From Phenylobacterium sp. CCH9-H3 (GTDB lineage Bacteria; Pseudomonadota; Alphaproteobacteria; Caulobacterales; Caulobacteraceae), in assembly GCF_001557235.1 (NCBI RefSeq), contig NZ_LSJI01000268.1, positions 1 to 39,065 of the forward strand: a stretch of 39,065 bases of DNA, read 5' to 3'. Numbering within the stretch: position 1 is the stretch's first letter; each line of letters begins with the position of its first letter. Positions 8,617 through 17,772 of this stretch are shown one piece after another. The notes under the pieces were generated by a model. It was not told where the DNA came from and did no database searches. It worked only from the letters and a program-made list of their open reading frames with translations. A program made the position numbers and the translations under genes.

Positions 8617-9486
8617 TCAGCCCTCGGCGGGAATGTTCGACAGGGCCTCTTCCAGCTCCAGGAAGCTGGGCTGCGCGCCGGTGGGCACGTTGCCGCGGCC
8701 GATCTCGACCGAGATCTGGGCGGCGTTCCCGTGCAGGTGGGCCACGAGCACCGCCTGGATGATGCGATAGAACGAACCTTCCTCGTCCACCACTTCCTTC
8801 ATGCGCGTCGCCATCGGGCCGACGATGCCATACGCGAGGAACACGCCGAGGAAGGTGCCGACCAGGGCGCCGCCGATCATGCCGCCCAGCACTTCCGGCG
8901 GCTCGGTGATCGCGCCCATGGTCTTGATGACCCCCAGCACGGCGGCGACGATGCCCAGGGCGGGCAGGGCGTCGGCCAGGTTCTGGACGGCGTGGCTGGG
9001 CATCAGCGCTTCGTGGTGGTGCTTCTCCAGCTGCTTCTCCATCGCATCCTCGACCTGGTGCGGGTCCTCCAGGTTCATGGTCATCATCCGCAGGGTGTCG
9101 CAGATGAAGTCGATGGCGAAGTGGTCCTTCATGATCTTCGGGAAGCGGTTGAAGATCGTGGATTCCTTGGGGTTCTCGATATGGCTTTCCAGGGCGATCA
9201 CGCCCTTGGACTTCATGGTCTTGGTCAGGAGGAACAGCAGGGCCAGCAGGTCGCGATAGTCCGAGGCCTTCCATTTGGGGCCCGAGAAGACCTTCGCGAA
9301 GCCGCCGCCGCAGCCCTTGATCGTGGTCATGGAGTTGGCGACCAGGAAGCTGGCCACGCCGGCGCCGCCGATCGCCATCATCTCGTGGGGAAGCGCGTGC
9401 ATGATCACGCCCATGTTCCCGCCGGAAATGATGTAGCTGCCGAACACGAGGCCGAACAGCAGCACAAGACCAATGATCTGGAACAT
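8617..9486 (-). CDS. motA: Flagellar motor stator protein MotA
   Basis: A 289-residue inner-membrane protein that forms, with MotB, the proton-driven stator turning the flagellar rotor. The start MFQIIGLVLLFGLVFGSYIISGG is the typical first membrane segment. The PALGIVAAVLGVIKTMG segment carries the conserved stator proline (Pro175), and a second conserved proline lies in AYGIVGPMA. The cytoplasmic loop between the second and third helices carries the charged residues expected for rotor contact. Length is normal. No motB is present, which matches Caulobacter, where motA and motB are at separate loci. A GAATC (GANTC) site sits right at the start codon (9488-9492). Confidence 0.97.
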   Translation of the reverse strand: MFQIIGLVLLFGLVFGSYIISGGNMGVIMHALPHEMMAIGGAGVASFLVANSMTTIKGCGGGFAKVFSGPKWKASDYRDLLALLFLLTKTMKSKGVIALESHIENPKESTIFNRFPKIMKDHFAIDFICDTLRMMTMNLEDPHQVEDAMEKQLEKHHHEALMPSHAVQNLADALPALGIVAAVLGVIKTMGAITEPPEVLGGMIGGALVGTFLGVFLAYGIVGPMATRMKEVVDEEGSFYRIIQAVLVAHLHGNAAQISVEIGRGNVPTGAQPSFLELEEALSNIPAEG

Positions 9487-9532
9487 GGAATCCCCGCGAC
9501 GTCGGCGGCGACCATGACGATTAATGTTTAAT

Positions 9533-9565
9533 GCCCCGTGGACGGGGCCCCGCCTCGCGAGGCGG
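9533..9565. repeat. Two adjacent palindromes in the motA/MFS divergent gap
   Basis: GCCCCGT-GG-ACGGGGC (9533-9548) is a 7-bp hairpin, and CCGCCTCGCGAGGCGG (9550-9565) is a perfect 16-base palindrome. They lie between the divergent starts of motA and the MFS gene. They could be operator half-sites or hairpins in the MFS leader. Confidence 0.4.
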
Positions 9566-9604
9566 AGAATTGCCGCAGGCCGCCAACCCGCCTAAGCCAG
9601 GACC

Positions 9605-10915
9605 ATGGCCAGCCCCGCCGCAAACGCCCTGCCCCGGCGTTCCTTCGCGATCATCTTCGCCGTCTCGGCGGCGACCGCCATGGGCAATACAGGCCTGATC
9701 TCGGTCCTGCCGGCCATCGGGCGCTCCACCGGTATTCCCGACGCCATGGTCTCGGCGATCTTCTCGCTGTCGGCGCTGCTCTGGGCGTTTTCCTCGCCGG
9801 CGTGGGCGCGGGCCTCCGACCGTCACGGCCGCAAGCCCCTGATGCTGGTGGGCCTGTCGGGCTTCATGGTCTCGATGGCGCTCTGCGGCCTGGTGGTGAG
9901 CGCGGGGCTGCGCCAGCTGGCGCCGCCGATGATCATCTTCCTGCTGTTCCTGCTGGCCCGAGCGCTGTTCGGGCTCTTCGGGGCGGCCAGCAATCCGGCG
10001 ACCCAGGCCTATGTGGCCGAGCGCACGCCGCTGGAGGGCCGGACCCAGGCCATGGCCAGCCTGGCCGGCGCCTTCGGCCTGGGCACGGTGATCGGCCCGT
10101 TCCTCGCGCCCCTGTTCATCCTGCCGGTGGTGGGCCTGGCCGGCCCGCTGTTCAGCTTCGCCCTGATCGCCCTGGCCATGCTGTTCATCGTCTGGCGTTA
10201 CCTGCCCGACCAGAAGGTGTCGCCCGAGAACCAGCGCCCGCGGCGGCCGGTCGTGGGCGGCGCGGCGAAGGCCACTCCGATGTGGCGCGATCCGCGGATC
10301 ACGCCCTTCCTTATCTATGGCTTCATTGTCGCCACCTGCCAGACCGCCCAGGCCCAGACGCTCGGCTTCCTGATCATCGACAAGCTGGGGATGTCACCCG
10401 CGCAGGCCCAGTACTTCATCGCCATCGCCATGATGTTCGGCGCGGTGGCGGGTCTCCTGGCCCAATGGGGCCTGATCCGGATGTTCGAGATGACGCCCCG
10501 CCAGCTGCTCCGCTGGGGCGTCGCCATCGCGGCGCTGGGCAATCTGATCGTGGCGCTGTCGGGCGGCTACTACGGCGTGGTGGCCGGCTATGCGATCTCC
10601 AGCCTGGGCTTCGGGTTCGCCCGCCCCGGCTTCACGGCCGGCTCGTCCATCGCCGTGGACGTCGACGAGCAGGCCCGGGTGGCCGGCGCTATCGCGGCCG
10701 TGAACGGGATCAACGTGGTCCTCGCTCCGGCCTTCGTCTTCCTCTACCAGCACTTCGGCCCGGCGCCGTTCATCCTGAACGCGGCGCTGATGGCGGGGAT
10801 GCTGGTCTATGCGTTCCGCAGTACGGCCCTGAAGAACGCCGATCCCAAGCCCGCCAGCCGTGAGGTCACGGCCCTGGCCACCATCGAAAAGAGCGACGAG
10901 GGCGGAGGGCCTTAG
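9605..10915 (+). CDS. Major facilitator superfamily transporter
   Basis: A 436-residue inner-membrane carrier with about 12 hydrophobic segments. The loop between helices 2 and 3 has the MFS motif A in the form ARASDRHGRKP, and the overall pattern resembles drug/proton antiporters of the TetA/MdtG group. The second half continues with the expected six helices after a basic linker (DQKVSPENQRPRRP). The substrate cannot be read from sequence. Its TAG stop and the TAA of the facing transglycosylase share bases in TTAG, so the genes overlap tail to tail. Confidence 0.9.
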   Translation: MASPAANALPRRSFAIIFAVSAATAMGNTGLISVLPAIGRSTGIPDAMVSAIFSLSALLWAFSSPAWARASDRHGRKPLMLVGLSGFMVSMALCGLVVSAGLRQLAPPMIIFLLFLLARALFGLFGAASNPATQAYVAERTPLEGRTQAMASLAGAFGLGTVIGPFLAPLFILPVVGLAGPLFSFALIALAMLFIVWRYLPDQKVSPENQRPRRPVVGGAAKATPMWRDPRITPFLIYGFIVATCQTAQAQTLGFLIIDKLGMSPAQAQYFIAIAMMFGAVAGLLAQWGLIRMFEMTPRQLLRWGVAIAALGNLIVALSGGYYGVVAGYAISSLGFGFARPGFTAGSSIAVDVDEQARVAGAIAAVNGINVVLAPAFVFLYQHFGPAPFILNAALMAGMLVYAFRSTALKNADPKPASREVTALATIEKSDEGGGP

Positions 10916-12222
10916 CGCCCTGCGGCCTCCGCCTTCAGCCGCGCCACCATGGCCGCCGAGAGGTAGCCGTCCGCGGTGAGGCCGCGGGCCTTCTGCCAGT
11001 CGCGCAGCGCCCGCCGAGTCGCCATCCCGACCACGCCGTCGGCGCCGCCGGGATCGAACCCCAGCGCCGCCAGGGCCCGCTGGGCGGTCATGCGATCCAC
11101 CAGCGACAGGGGCGTCTCCTGCGGCCATGCCTTCACCAGCGGCGCGCCGCCCGCCACCCGGTCGGCCAGCAGTCCGACGCCGAGGGCATAGGCGATGCTG
11201 TTGTTGTACTTGCGGATCGCGAAGTGGTTGGGCAGCAGCAGGAAGAGCGGCCCGTCCGCCCCCGCCGGGGCGATGAGTTGGGCCGGCGCGTCCTGGTCGT
11301 TGCGGGACCACGGCTTTCCGTCGGCCGGCTTGACCCCCTTTGTCGCCCACCAGGCGGGGACCTCGCTCGGACCTTCGGTCAGGCTGAAATCGAAGCCCGG
11401 CGGCACGGTGACCTCGCGCGCCCAGCCCTGGCCGCGCACCCAACCCGCCTTGGCCAGCAGGTTGGCCGCCGACGCCAGGGCGTCGGCCTGCGAGCTCCAG
11501 ATGTCGCGCTTGCCGTCGCCGTCCTCATCCACCGCCGTCGACAGGAAGGTCGTGGGAATGAACTGGGTCTGGCCCATGGCCCCGGCCCAGGAGCCGCGGA
11601 GGCGCGAGCGCGGGAATTCGCCGGACTGTATGATCCGCAGCGTGGCGATCAGCTCGCCCTCCGCCCAGGCGCGCCGCCGGCCCTGGGCGGCCAGTGTGGC
11701 GAGCGCCCGCAGGACGTCGTTGTCGCCCTGGATGGCGCCGAAGCCGCTCTCCAGCGCCCAGATCCCGATCAGGACCTGTCGCGGCACCCCATAGCGGCTC
11801 TCGATGTCGGCCATCATCGGCACGTCCGCGGCGCGCCGCGCGCCGATGGTCACCCGGTCGGCGGAGACGACGCCTCTGAGGTAGTCGCTGATCGGCTTCG
11901 AGAACTCGGGCTGGCGGCTGTCGAGGCCGGCGATGCGCGGGTCGGGGCTCAGGCCCGCCATCTCGCGGCTGAACACCTCCGACCGGATGCCGGCGGCCAG
12001 GGCCCGGCCCTGGAATTCGGCCGCCCAGGCGTCGAAGATCATGTCGCCGGACGCGGTCGGCGGGACGACAGAGGGCGGGGCCGCGGGCGCGGCGACCGGC
12101 GTGGCCAGGTCCGTGGCCGCGAACGCCGCCGTGGCGGCGGGCAGCGCCAGGGTAGGCGGTGGGACGGCGGGGCTCGCACAGCCGGCGAGGGCGAGGAAGG
12201 TGGGAAGAACGCGACGACGCAT
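10912..12222 (-). CDS. Lytic murein transglycosylase lipoprotein (MltB-type, with C-terminal peptidoglycan-binding domain)
   Basis: A 436-residue envelope enzyme that cleaves the MurNAc-GlcNAc bond to give 1,6-anhydro ends. I chose the ATG at 12222 because MRRRVLPTFLALAGC is a lipoprotein signal with lipobox LAGC (Cys15); an in-frame start 12 codons upstream would spoil it. A Pro/Ala linker (18-60) leads to the SLT_2 domain, with the catalytic Glu158 in GIWALESGFG and the GAMGQTQFIPTTF motif. The last 60 residues form a PG_binding_1 domain (AQRALAALGFDPGGADGVVGMATRRALRDWQ). MltB-like fusions of this layout are standard in alphaproteobacteria. It is divergent from the L36 gene. Confidence 0.93.
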   Translation of the reverse strand: MRRRVLPTFLALAGCASPAVPPPTLALPAATAAFAATDLATPVAAPAAPPSVVPPTASGDMIFDAWAAEFQGRALAAGIRSEVFSREMAGLSPDPRIAGLDSRQPEFSKPISDYLRGVVSADRVTIGARRAADVPMMADIESRYGVPRQVLIGIWALESGFGAIQGDNDVLRALATLAAQGRRRAWAEGELIATLRIIQSGEFPRSRLRGSWAGAMGQTQFIPTTFLSTAVDEDGDGKRDIWSSQADALASAANLLAKAGWVRGQGWAREVTVPPGFDFSLTEGPSEVPAWWATKGVKPADGKPWSRNDQDAPAQLIAPAGADGPLFLLLPNHFAIRKYNNSIAYALGVGLLADRVAGGAPLVKAWPQETPLSLVDRMTAQRALAALGFDPGGADGVVGMATRRALRDWQKARGLTADGYLSAAMVARLKAEAAGR

Positions 12223-12274
12223 CCGCCCGACTCTAAAGTGCGTCGATCCGCACCCCAATCAAAACGGCGTCAGG

Positions 12275-12303
12275 TTGACTCATCTGGGGCCGACCCGTAT
12301 ATG
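12275..12303 (+). promoter_or_regulatory. Sigma-70-type promoter of the L36 gene
   Basis: TTGACT (12275-12280), a 17-base spacer and TATATG (12298-12303) make one of the best housekeeping promoters in the window. The start codon of the L36 gene lies 55 bases downstream. Confidence 0.75.
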
Positions 12304-12358
12304 CGCGCGCTCTTGTTCGCCAACCGGCCGTCCGCGGCCCGCTTGAAGATACGGTCCC

Positions 12359-12484
12359 ATGAAGGTCAGAAGCTCGCTCAAGTCGCTCAAGACGCGTCAC
12401 CGCGACTGCAAGCTCGTGCGCCGCAAGGGCATCGTGTACATCATCAACAAGACCGACCCGCGCTTCAAAGCCAAGCAGGGCTAA
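12359..12484 (+). CDS. rpmJ: 50S ribosomal protein L36, zinc-free type
   Basis: A 41-residue basic protein, [17 protein letters not shown]..., ending [10 protein letters not shown], typical of bacterial L36, a structural component of the large ribosomal subunit. The zinc-binding form has three Cys and one His. This copy keeps a single Cys at 17 and replaces the others, as in the YkgO-like C-minus form that is the usual version in alphaproteobacteria. The start is fixed by length and by the family's MKVR beginning. It is a single gene, away from the spc operon, with its own strong promoter. Confidence 0.95.
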   Translation: MKVRSSLKSLKTRHRDCKLVRRKGIVYIINKTDPRFKAKQG

Positions 12485-12494
12485 GCGCCGCCGC

Positions 12495-12516
12495 CTGGCG
12501 CCCCTGCGGGCGCCAG
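12495..12516 (+). terminator. Hairpin after rpmJ, lacking a T tract
   Basis: CTGGCGCCC-CTGC-GGGCGCCAG is a perfect 9-bp stem with a tetraloop 10 bases after the stop codon. It is followed by CCGCGG rather than T, so it may protect the 3' end or terminate weakly. Confidence 0.45.
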
Positions 12517-12660
12517 CCGCGGCTCGGCCAGGTCATCGTACGCCCAAGCGCGTGCTGATCGTCTGATATCCCATCCGGCCCGGCCGCCCTGCGTCCGGGC
12601 CTTTGCCATGCCTGCCTGGCGGGGCCGGCCGCCGAGACCCCTGCGCCCCAAGCGGCGCCG

Positions 12661-12678
12661 TTGGCATGACGCCTGCAA
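12661..12678 (+). promoter_or_regulatory. Sigma-54 (-24/-12) promoter candidate for the PEP-CTERM gene
   Basis: TTGGCATGACGCCTGCAA matches the sigma-54 consensus TTGGCACG-N4-TTGCA. The GG and GC doublets are exactly 10 bases apart, with two mismatches elsewhere (T for C after GGCA, and C for T before TGC). It lies 88 bases upstream of the PEP-CTERM start codon. Exosortase/PEP-CTERM systems are known in several groups to be controlled by the PrsK/PrsR sigma-54 pair, which supports the assignment. Confidence 0.6.
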
Positions 12679-12694
12679 AGGTCTCGTTGCAGGC
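12671..12694 (+). repeat. Inverted repeat overlapping the -12 element
   Basis: GCCTGCAA and TTGCAGGC form a perfect 8-base inverted repeat with an 8-base spacer. The left arm overlaps the -12 element of the sigma-54 candidate and the right arm would fall near the start of transcription. It may be an operator or an mRNA hairpin. Confidence 0.45.
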
Positions 12695-12735
12695 ACCAGC
12701 ACCTGTTTCAAACCAGTACGGGCTCCGCGTCAGGG

Positions 12736-12752
12736 GTTCGTCGCAAACGAAC
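12736..12752 (+). repeat. Small hairpin just before the PEP-CTERM start codon
   Basis: GTTCGT-CGCAA-ACGAAC is a perfect 6-bp inverted repeat ending 13 bases before the ATG. In the mRNA it could mask the weak ribosome-binding region. Confidence 0.35.
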
Positions 12753-12765
12753 GGACGACCCTAAA

Positions 12766-13428
12766 ATGCGCACCCGCAACACGCTTCGCGCCTTGTTCGC
12801 GACCGCCGCGGCCTCGGCCGCCCTGGCCATGGCCGCGCCGGCCGCGGCGCTGACCATGACCGTCTACAACACCGACGGCCCGCTGCCGCCCGGCCAGACG
12901 ATGATCGAGGACTTTGACAGCATCCACGCCGACGGCGTGGACTTCACCTTCACGGGCGACGCCAACACGTTCGTCCGCAGCGGCGCCCTGGGCCTGGATC
13001 CTAACGTGAGCGCGCCCCCGCCCGGCGACACCACCAACTACTACACCGTGCTGACCAACGGCTCGGCGACCCTGACCTCGACCAAGGGCCTGCAGCACTT
13101 CAGCTTCTACCTGGGCTCGCCGGACACCTTCAACTTCATGACCTTCACGACGGTCAGCGGCGCGTCCTTCACGCTCGCCGGCGCCGAAATCTGGGGCGCC
13201 GTGACGGGTGACAACGGCAACCAGTCCTGGGGCCGTCGCGTCAGCTACAACTTCGGCGCCGACGCCGTGAAGTCGATCCAGTTCACTTCGACCGGCAACT
13301 CCTTCGAATTCGACAGCCTGGCCGGCACGGCGGTTCCCGAGCCGACCACCTGGGCCCTGATGATCATGGGCTTCGGCTCGGCCGGCGCGATGATCCGCCG
13401 TCGCCGCTCCGTTCCTGCGCTCGCCTAG
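12766..13428 (+). CDS. PEPxxWA-CTERM sorting-signal surface protein
   Basis: A 220-residue exported protein. Residues 1-28 are a Sec signal peptide (ending APAAA). The mature part is rich in Thr, Ser, Gly and aromatic residues and has no cysteines, as in extracellular matrix proteins. The C-terminus has the full tripartite sorting signal: VPEPTTWA, a hydrophobic helix (LMIMGFGSAGAMI) and a basic cluster (RRRR). Proteins of this class are recognised by an exosortase, cut near the PEP motif and moved to the surface or exopolysaccharide matrix. No exosortase gene is in the window. A sigma-54-like promoter lies upstream and a strong terminator downstream, so it is probably a single-gene unit. The function of the core domain is unknown. 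Confidence 0.93.
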   Translation: MRTRNTLRALFATAAASAALAMAAPAAALTMTVYNTDGPLPPGQTMIEDFDSIHADGVDFTFTGDANTFVRSGALGLDPNVSAPPPGDTTNYYTVLTNGSATLTSTKGLQHFSFYLGSPDTFNFMTFTTVSGASFTLAGAEIWGAVTGDNGNQSWGRRVSYNFGADAVKSIQFTSTGNSFEFDSLAGTAVPEPTTWALMIMGFGSAGAMIRRRRSVPALA

Positions 13429-13456
13429 CCCTCTCTCCACTGGGTGAGCTGACTGG

Positions 13457-13490
13457 GACCCCCGGCCCTTCGCCAGGCCGGGGGTCTTTT
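13457..13490 (+). terminator. Intrinsic terminator after the PEP-CTERM gene
   Basis: An 11-bp perfect stem (GACCCCCGGCC / GGCCGGGGGTC) with an 8-base loop is followed by TTTT. It separates this gene from the convergent folE. Confidence 0.9.
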
Positions 13491-13497
13491 CACGTGC

Positions 13498-14088
13498 CTA
13501 GTCGCCATTCCGGACCAGGTCGAAGAACTCCTGGCGGGTTCGCGGATCGTCGCGCAGGCCGCCCAGCAGGTGGCTGGTGGTCAGGCGCGAGCCGGGGGTG
13601 TTCACTCCGCGCATGGTCATGCAGCTGTGCTCCGAGACGATGACGACCCCGACGCCCTTGGGCTTCAGGATGTCCTGGATCGCCTCGGCGATCTCGGCTG
13701 TCAGCTTCTCCTGGATCTGCAGCCGCCGGGCGAACCCGTGGACCACCCGCGCCAGTTTCGAGATGCCCACCACCCGGTCGTCCGGCAGGTAGCCCACGTG
13801 GGCCTTGCCCAGGAACGGCAGCATGTGGTGCTCGCAGAAGCTGACGACCCGAATGTCCCGCAGCAGCACCAGCTCGTCATAGCCGCCGACCTCCTCGAAG
13901 GTGCGGGCCAGATACTCCCGCGGGTCGCTTTCGTACCCCGCGAACAGCTCGCGATAGGCCTTCGCCACCCGTCGCGGCGTGTCGAGCAGGCCTTCGCGGT
14001 CGGGATCGTCGCCCGCCCATTCGATCAGGGTGCGGACCGCGGCCATCGCGTCCTGTTCTGTCGGCTTCGTGCGAGTGTGATCGGTCAT
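13498..14088 (-). CDS. folE: GTP cyclohydrolase I
   Basis: A 196-residue cytoplasmic enzyme, normally a homodecamer, that converts GTP to 7,8-dihydroneopterin triphosphate, the first step of tetrahydrofolate synthesis. I chose the ATG at 14088 because GGAGGG lies just before it; the 34-codon upstream extension has no family match. The zinc ligands are visible: Cys85 and His88 in SFCEHHMLPF, and Cys156 in SEHSCMTMRGV. The GSRLTTSHLLG tail is normal. It is divergent from gapR across 130 bases. Confidence 0.97.
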   Translation of the reverse strand: MTDHTRTKPTEQDAMAAVRTLIEWAGDDPDREGLLDTPRRVAKAYRELFAGYESDPREYLARTFEEVGGYDELVLLRDIRVVSFCEHHMLPFLGKAHVGYLPDDRVVGISKLARVVHGFARRLQIQEKLTAEIAEAIQDILKPKGVGVVIVSEHSCMTMRGVNTPGSRLTTSHLLGGLRDDPRTRQEFFDLVRNGD

Positions 14089-14218
14089 GCGCCCTCCGCG
14101 TCCAACCGTCTCAACGATTGGGGTGCGGCAGAGGTTCAGAGGCGGGTGACAGGGCGGGTCCGGATCGCTAGGTTCCGCGCCCTTCCGCACCCCCGACTTC
14201 TAGCTTAAAGGCTTGGCC

Positions 14219-14488
14219 ATGGCCGACGACGCTTCCGCCCACTCCGACGTCCTGAACGCGACCGCCCAGGGCCAGCTCAAGAGCATCATCGAGCGCGTCG
14301 AGCGGCTCGAGCAGGAAAAGGCGGAGATCGCCGAGCAGATCAAGGAAGTGCTGGCCGAGGCCAAGGGCAACGGCTTCGACGTCAAGATCATCCGCAAGGT
14401 GATCCGGATCCGCAAGCAGGACCGGGCCAAGCGGCAGGAAGAGGACGCCATCCTCGACCTCTACCTCTCGGCGATCGGAGAGATTTGA
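14219..14488 (+). CDS. gapR: Nucleoid-associated protein GapR (DUF2312)
   Basis: An 89-residue alpha-helical DNA-binding protein, exactly the length of Caulobacter GapR and very similar to it as I recall. GapR binds AT-rich, overtwisted DNA ahead of replication forks and transcription and stimulates type II topoisomerases. Visible features are the coiled-coil SIIERVERLEQEKAEIAEQIKE and the basic C-terminal stretch KIIRKVIRIRKQDRAKRQEED that contacts DNA. The ATG at 14219 has AAAGG seven bases upstream; an in-frame TTG two codons earlier is less likely. The stop TGA overlaps the TTG start of the next gene, implying translational coupling. Confidence 0.97.
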   Translation: MADDASAHSDVLNATAQGQLKSIIERVERLEQEKAEIAEQIKEVLAEAKGNGFDVKIIRKVIRIRKQDRAKRQEEDAILDLYLSAIGEI

Positions 14489-14814
14489 AGCGCAAGCCGC
14501 CAAAGTCTCCCTTCGAGGAGAGGAAGGCGGCGGCCAAGCGCGCCGCCCTGAACGCGCTGAAGCGCGCCCGGCGGACGGCCGACAAGGCCGGCGTGACGCT
14601 CTCCGAGTGGGAGGGCGAATTCCTGACCGAGGTGACCGACCGGGTGAAGACCTACGGCCGCGCCTTCGGCGACCCTGAGAAGGGCGCCGCGGGCGAGGCC
14701 CTGTCGATGCTGCAGGCTGTGAAGCTCAAGGAGATCGCGGCCAAGGCCAAGGGCGAGAAGAAGCCCATGGCTCGCGGGCGCGGCTTTCGGCGAAAGGACG
14801 GTTCGGATGGCTAG
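14485..14814 (+). CDS. Basic protein of unknown function coupled to gapR
   Basis: A 109-residue, strongly basic, Lys/Arg/Ala-rich protein with no cysteine, no signal peptide and no membrane segment. It is predicted mostly helical (KAAAKRAALNALKRARRTADKAG), with an acidic middle (LSEWEGEFLTEVTDRVKTYGRAFGDPEKG) and a basic tail (GRGFRRKDGSDG). The TTG start overlaps the gapR stop as TTGA, with GGAGAGA just upstream. Composition and coupling suggest a nucleic-acid-binding or GapR-related role, but I do not recognise the family and no function can be assigned. It overlaps the start of the RNase T2 gene by eight bases. Confidence 0.8.
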   Translation: MKRKPPKSPFEERKAAAKRAALNALKRARRTADKAGVTLSEWEGEFLTEVTDRVKTYGRAFGDPEKGAAGEALSMLQAVKLKEIAAKAKGEKKPMARGRGFRRKDGSDG

Positions 14815-15510
14815 TCACGCCGTTGCGGCGCTCGCGGCGACGATCCTGGGCCTGGCCGCCGGCCCGGCGCTGGCCCAGTCGTGCAGGCTTCCCGAGGTGA
14901 TCCAGCCCGCGCCAGAGCGTCCGCCGCCGGCCGGCGAAGTCTCCAGGACCGCCACTGGCTACTACATGCTGGCGCTGACCTGGTCGCCCGAGTGGTGCCG
15001 TGAGCGGGGCGATCGCCCGTCCGAACGGCTTCAGTGCCGCGACAACAGCTTTGGCTTCGTGCTGCACGGCCTGTGGCCCAATGCCAGCCGGGGCGAGCAT
15101 CCGCGGTTCTGCGCCGCCGCTCCGCCGCTCGATCCGGCCACGGTCCGCCGCAGCCTGTGCATGACCCCGTCGGTCGAGCTTCTGCAGCATGAGTGGGCGG
15201 CGCACGGGACCTGCGCCTGGCCGACGTCCCAGGCCTATTTCGCCCAGGCCGCCGCTCTCTGGACGTCGCTGAGGACGCCGCGCCTGACCGCGGCGACGAT
15301 GACGGGCGCACAACTGCGTCAGGCGTTCGCCGCGGCGAACCCCGGCTTGCCGCGCAACGCGATCAACCTGCGTGTGGCGCCGGGCAACCGGCTGCTGGAG
15401 GTCGGCGTCTGCTACGACCTGAAGTTCCGGCCCATCGCGTGCCCGCGCGGGACCGGCACCCCCGACAAGGTGGCGATCCGCATCACGCCGCGCGGCTGCC
15501 GGCGCTCCGG

Positions 15511-15514
<4 letters not shown>
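14807..15514 (+). CDS. Ribonuclease T2 family protein, periplasmic
   Basis: A 235-residue secreted endoribonuclease. Residues 1-23 are a signal peptide (GPALA before Gln). The two family active-site motifs are present: CAS I FVLHGLWP with His87, and CAS II HEWAAHGTC with His128, Glu129 and His133. These cleave RNA through a 2',3'-cyclic phosphate. Several cysteines fit the usual disulphides. The start overlaps the preceding gene by eight bases with AAAGGA upstream. RNase T2 (RNase I in E. coli) acts in the periplasm to scavenge RNA; being coupled to a nucleoid gene is odd and probably reflects an operon of convenience. It ends in a CTAG shared with the facing regulator. Confidence 0.93.
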
Positions 15515-16992
<1,478 letters not shown>

Positions 16993-17111
16993 ATGAAAAC
17001 ACCCACCGAACTTTGGCGCCCGCCTTCTGACGAGCCCACGTTTCTTGTCCCCCTTTGGTACAGGCCAAGGGTAAAGGCGGCGTTTCGCAGACCCGAATCA
17101 GGGGTTAACGG

Positions 17112-17711
17112 TCAGGCGGCCTGCGCGCGCGTGTCGCGGATCGTGAACAGCGGCAGGAAGGCCTGGACCAGCGGGCCGATGGCGAAGGCGTAGAGCACCG
17201 TGCCGACGCCGACCGTCCCGCCCAACAGCCACCCGGCGGCCAGCACGGTGAGCTCGATGCCCGTCCGGACGCGCCGGATCGGCCAGCCCGTGCGCCGGGA
17301 CAGCCCCGTCATCAGGCCGTCGCGCGGACCGGGGCCCAGGCCGGCCCCGATGTAGAGCGCGCCGGCCACGCCGTTCGCGACCACCGCCAGCGCCAACCCG
17401 GCGCCCCGGACCGGCAGGCCGTCGAGCTCGGGAAGCACGAGCAGGCTCAGGTCCATGGCCGTGCCGATCACCAGGACGTTGGCGATCGTGCCGATCCCCG
17501 GCCACTGGCGCAGCGGGATCCACAGCAGCAGCACGGCGGCGCCCACGATGTTGACCACCAGGCCGATCGAAAGGCCCAAACGCCCGGCCAGCCCCTGGTG
17601 AAACACGTCCCAGGGGTCGAGGCCGAGGCCGGCGCGCACCATCAGCGCCATCGAGGCGCCGTAGAGCGAAAGGCCGAGGAGCAGCTGGATCAGGCGGCGG
17701 GTCATCATCAT
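17112..17711 (-). CDS. YczE/YitT-type integral membrane protein
   Basis: About 199 residues with five or so hydrophobic segments (LIQLLLGLSLYGASMALMV and following) and a Gly-rich loop ALYIGAGLGPGPRDGLMTGL. It matches the YczE-like family of inner-membrane proteins of unknown transport or sensing role. The start is one of three consecutive ATG codons (17705-17711); a longer in-frame extension would run into the regulator on the other strand and is rejected. It is divergent from a MocR-type regulator, a gene pair known in many bacteria (yczR-yczE), which implies that the regulator controls this gene. Confidence 0.85.
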   Translation of the reverse strand: MMMTRRLIQLLLGLSLYGASMALMVRAGLGLDPWDVFHQGLAGRLGLSIGLVVNIVGAAVLLLWIPLRQWPGIGTIANVLVIGTAMDLSLLVLPELDGLPVRGAGLALAVVANGVAGALYIGAGLGPGPRDGLMTGLSRRTGWPIRRVRTGIELTVLAAGWLLGGTVGVGTVLYAFAIGPLVQAFLPLFTIRDTRAQAA

Positions 17712-17724
17712 GACAGGCCAGATC

Positions 17725-17760
17725 GTCCAAACTGGCATTTGAAAACAGGTCCAGTTCTGC
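17725..17760. promoter_or_regulatory. Candidate operator in the yczE/MocR divergent gap
   Basis: In a 61-base gap there are two GTCCA boxes (17725-17729 and 17749-17753) and an inverted pair AACTGG (17730-17735) and CCAGTT (17751-17756). MocR regulators usually bind repeated half-sites in exactly this position. The repeat match is only partial. Confidence 0.4.
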
Positions 17761-17772
17761 GAGGGTGGCTTC

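Noticed and set aside
9521..9532. Possible CtrA box upstream of motA (TTAATGTTTAA)
   Set aside because: The two TTAA half-sites are three bases apart instead of the seven required.
14089..14190. Longer N-terminus for folE
   Set aside because: The 34 added residues are Pro/Arg-rich without family similarity, and GGAGGG marks the internal ATG.
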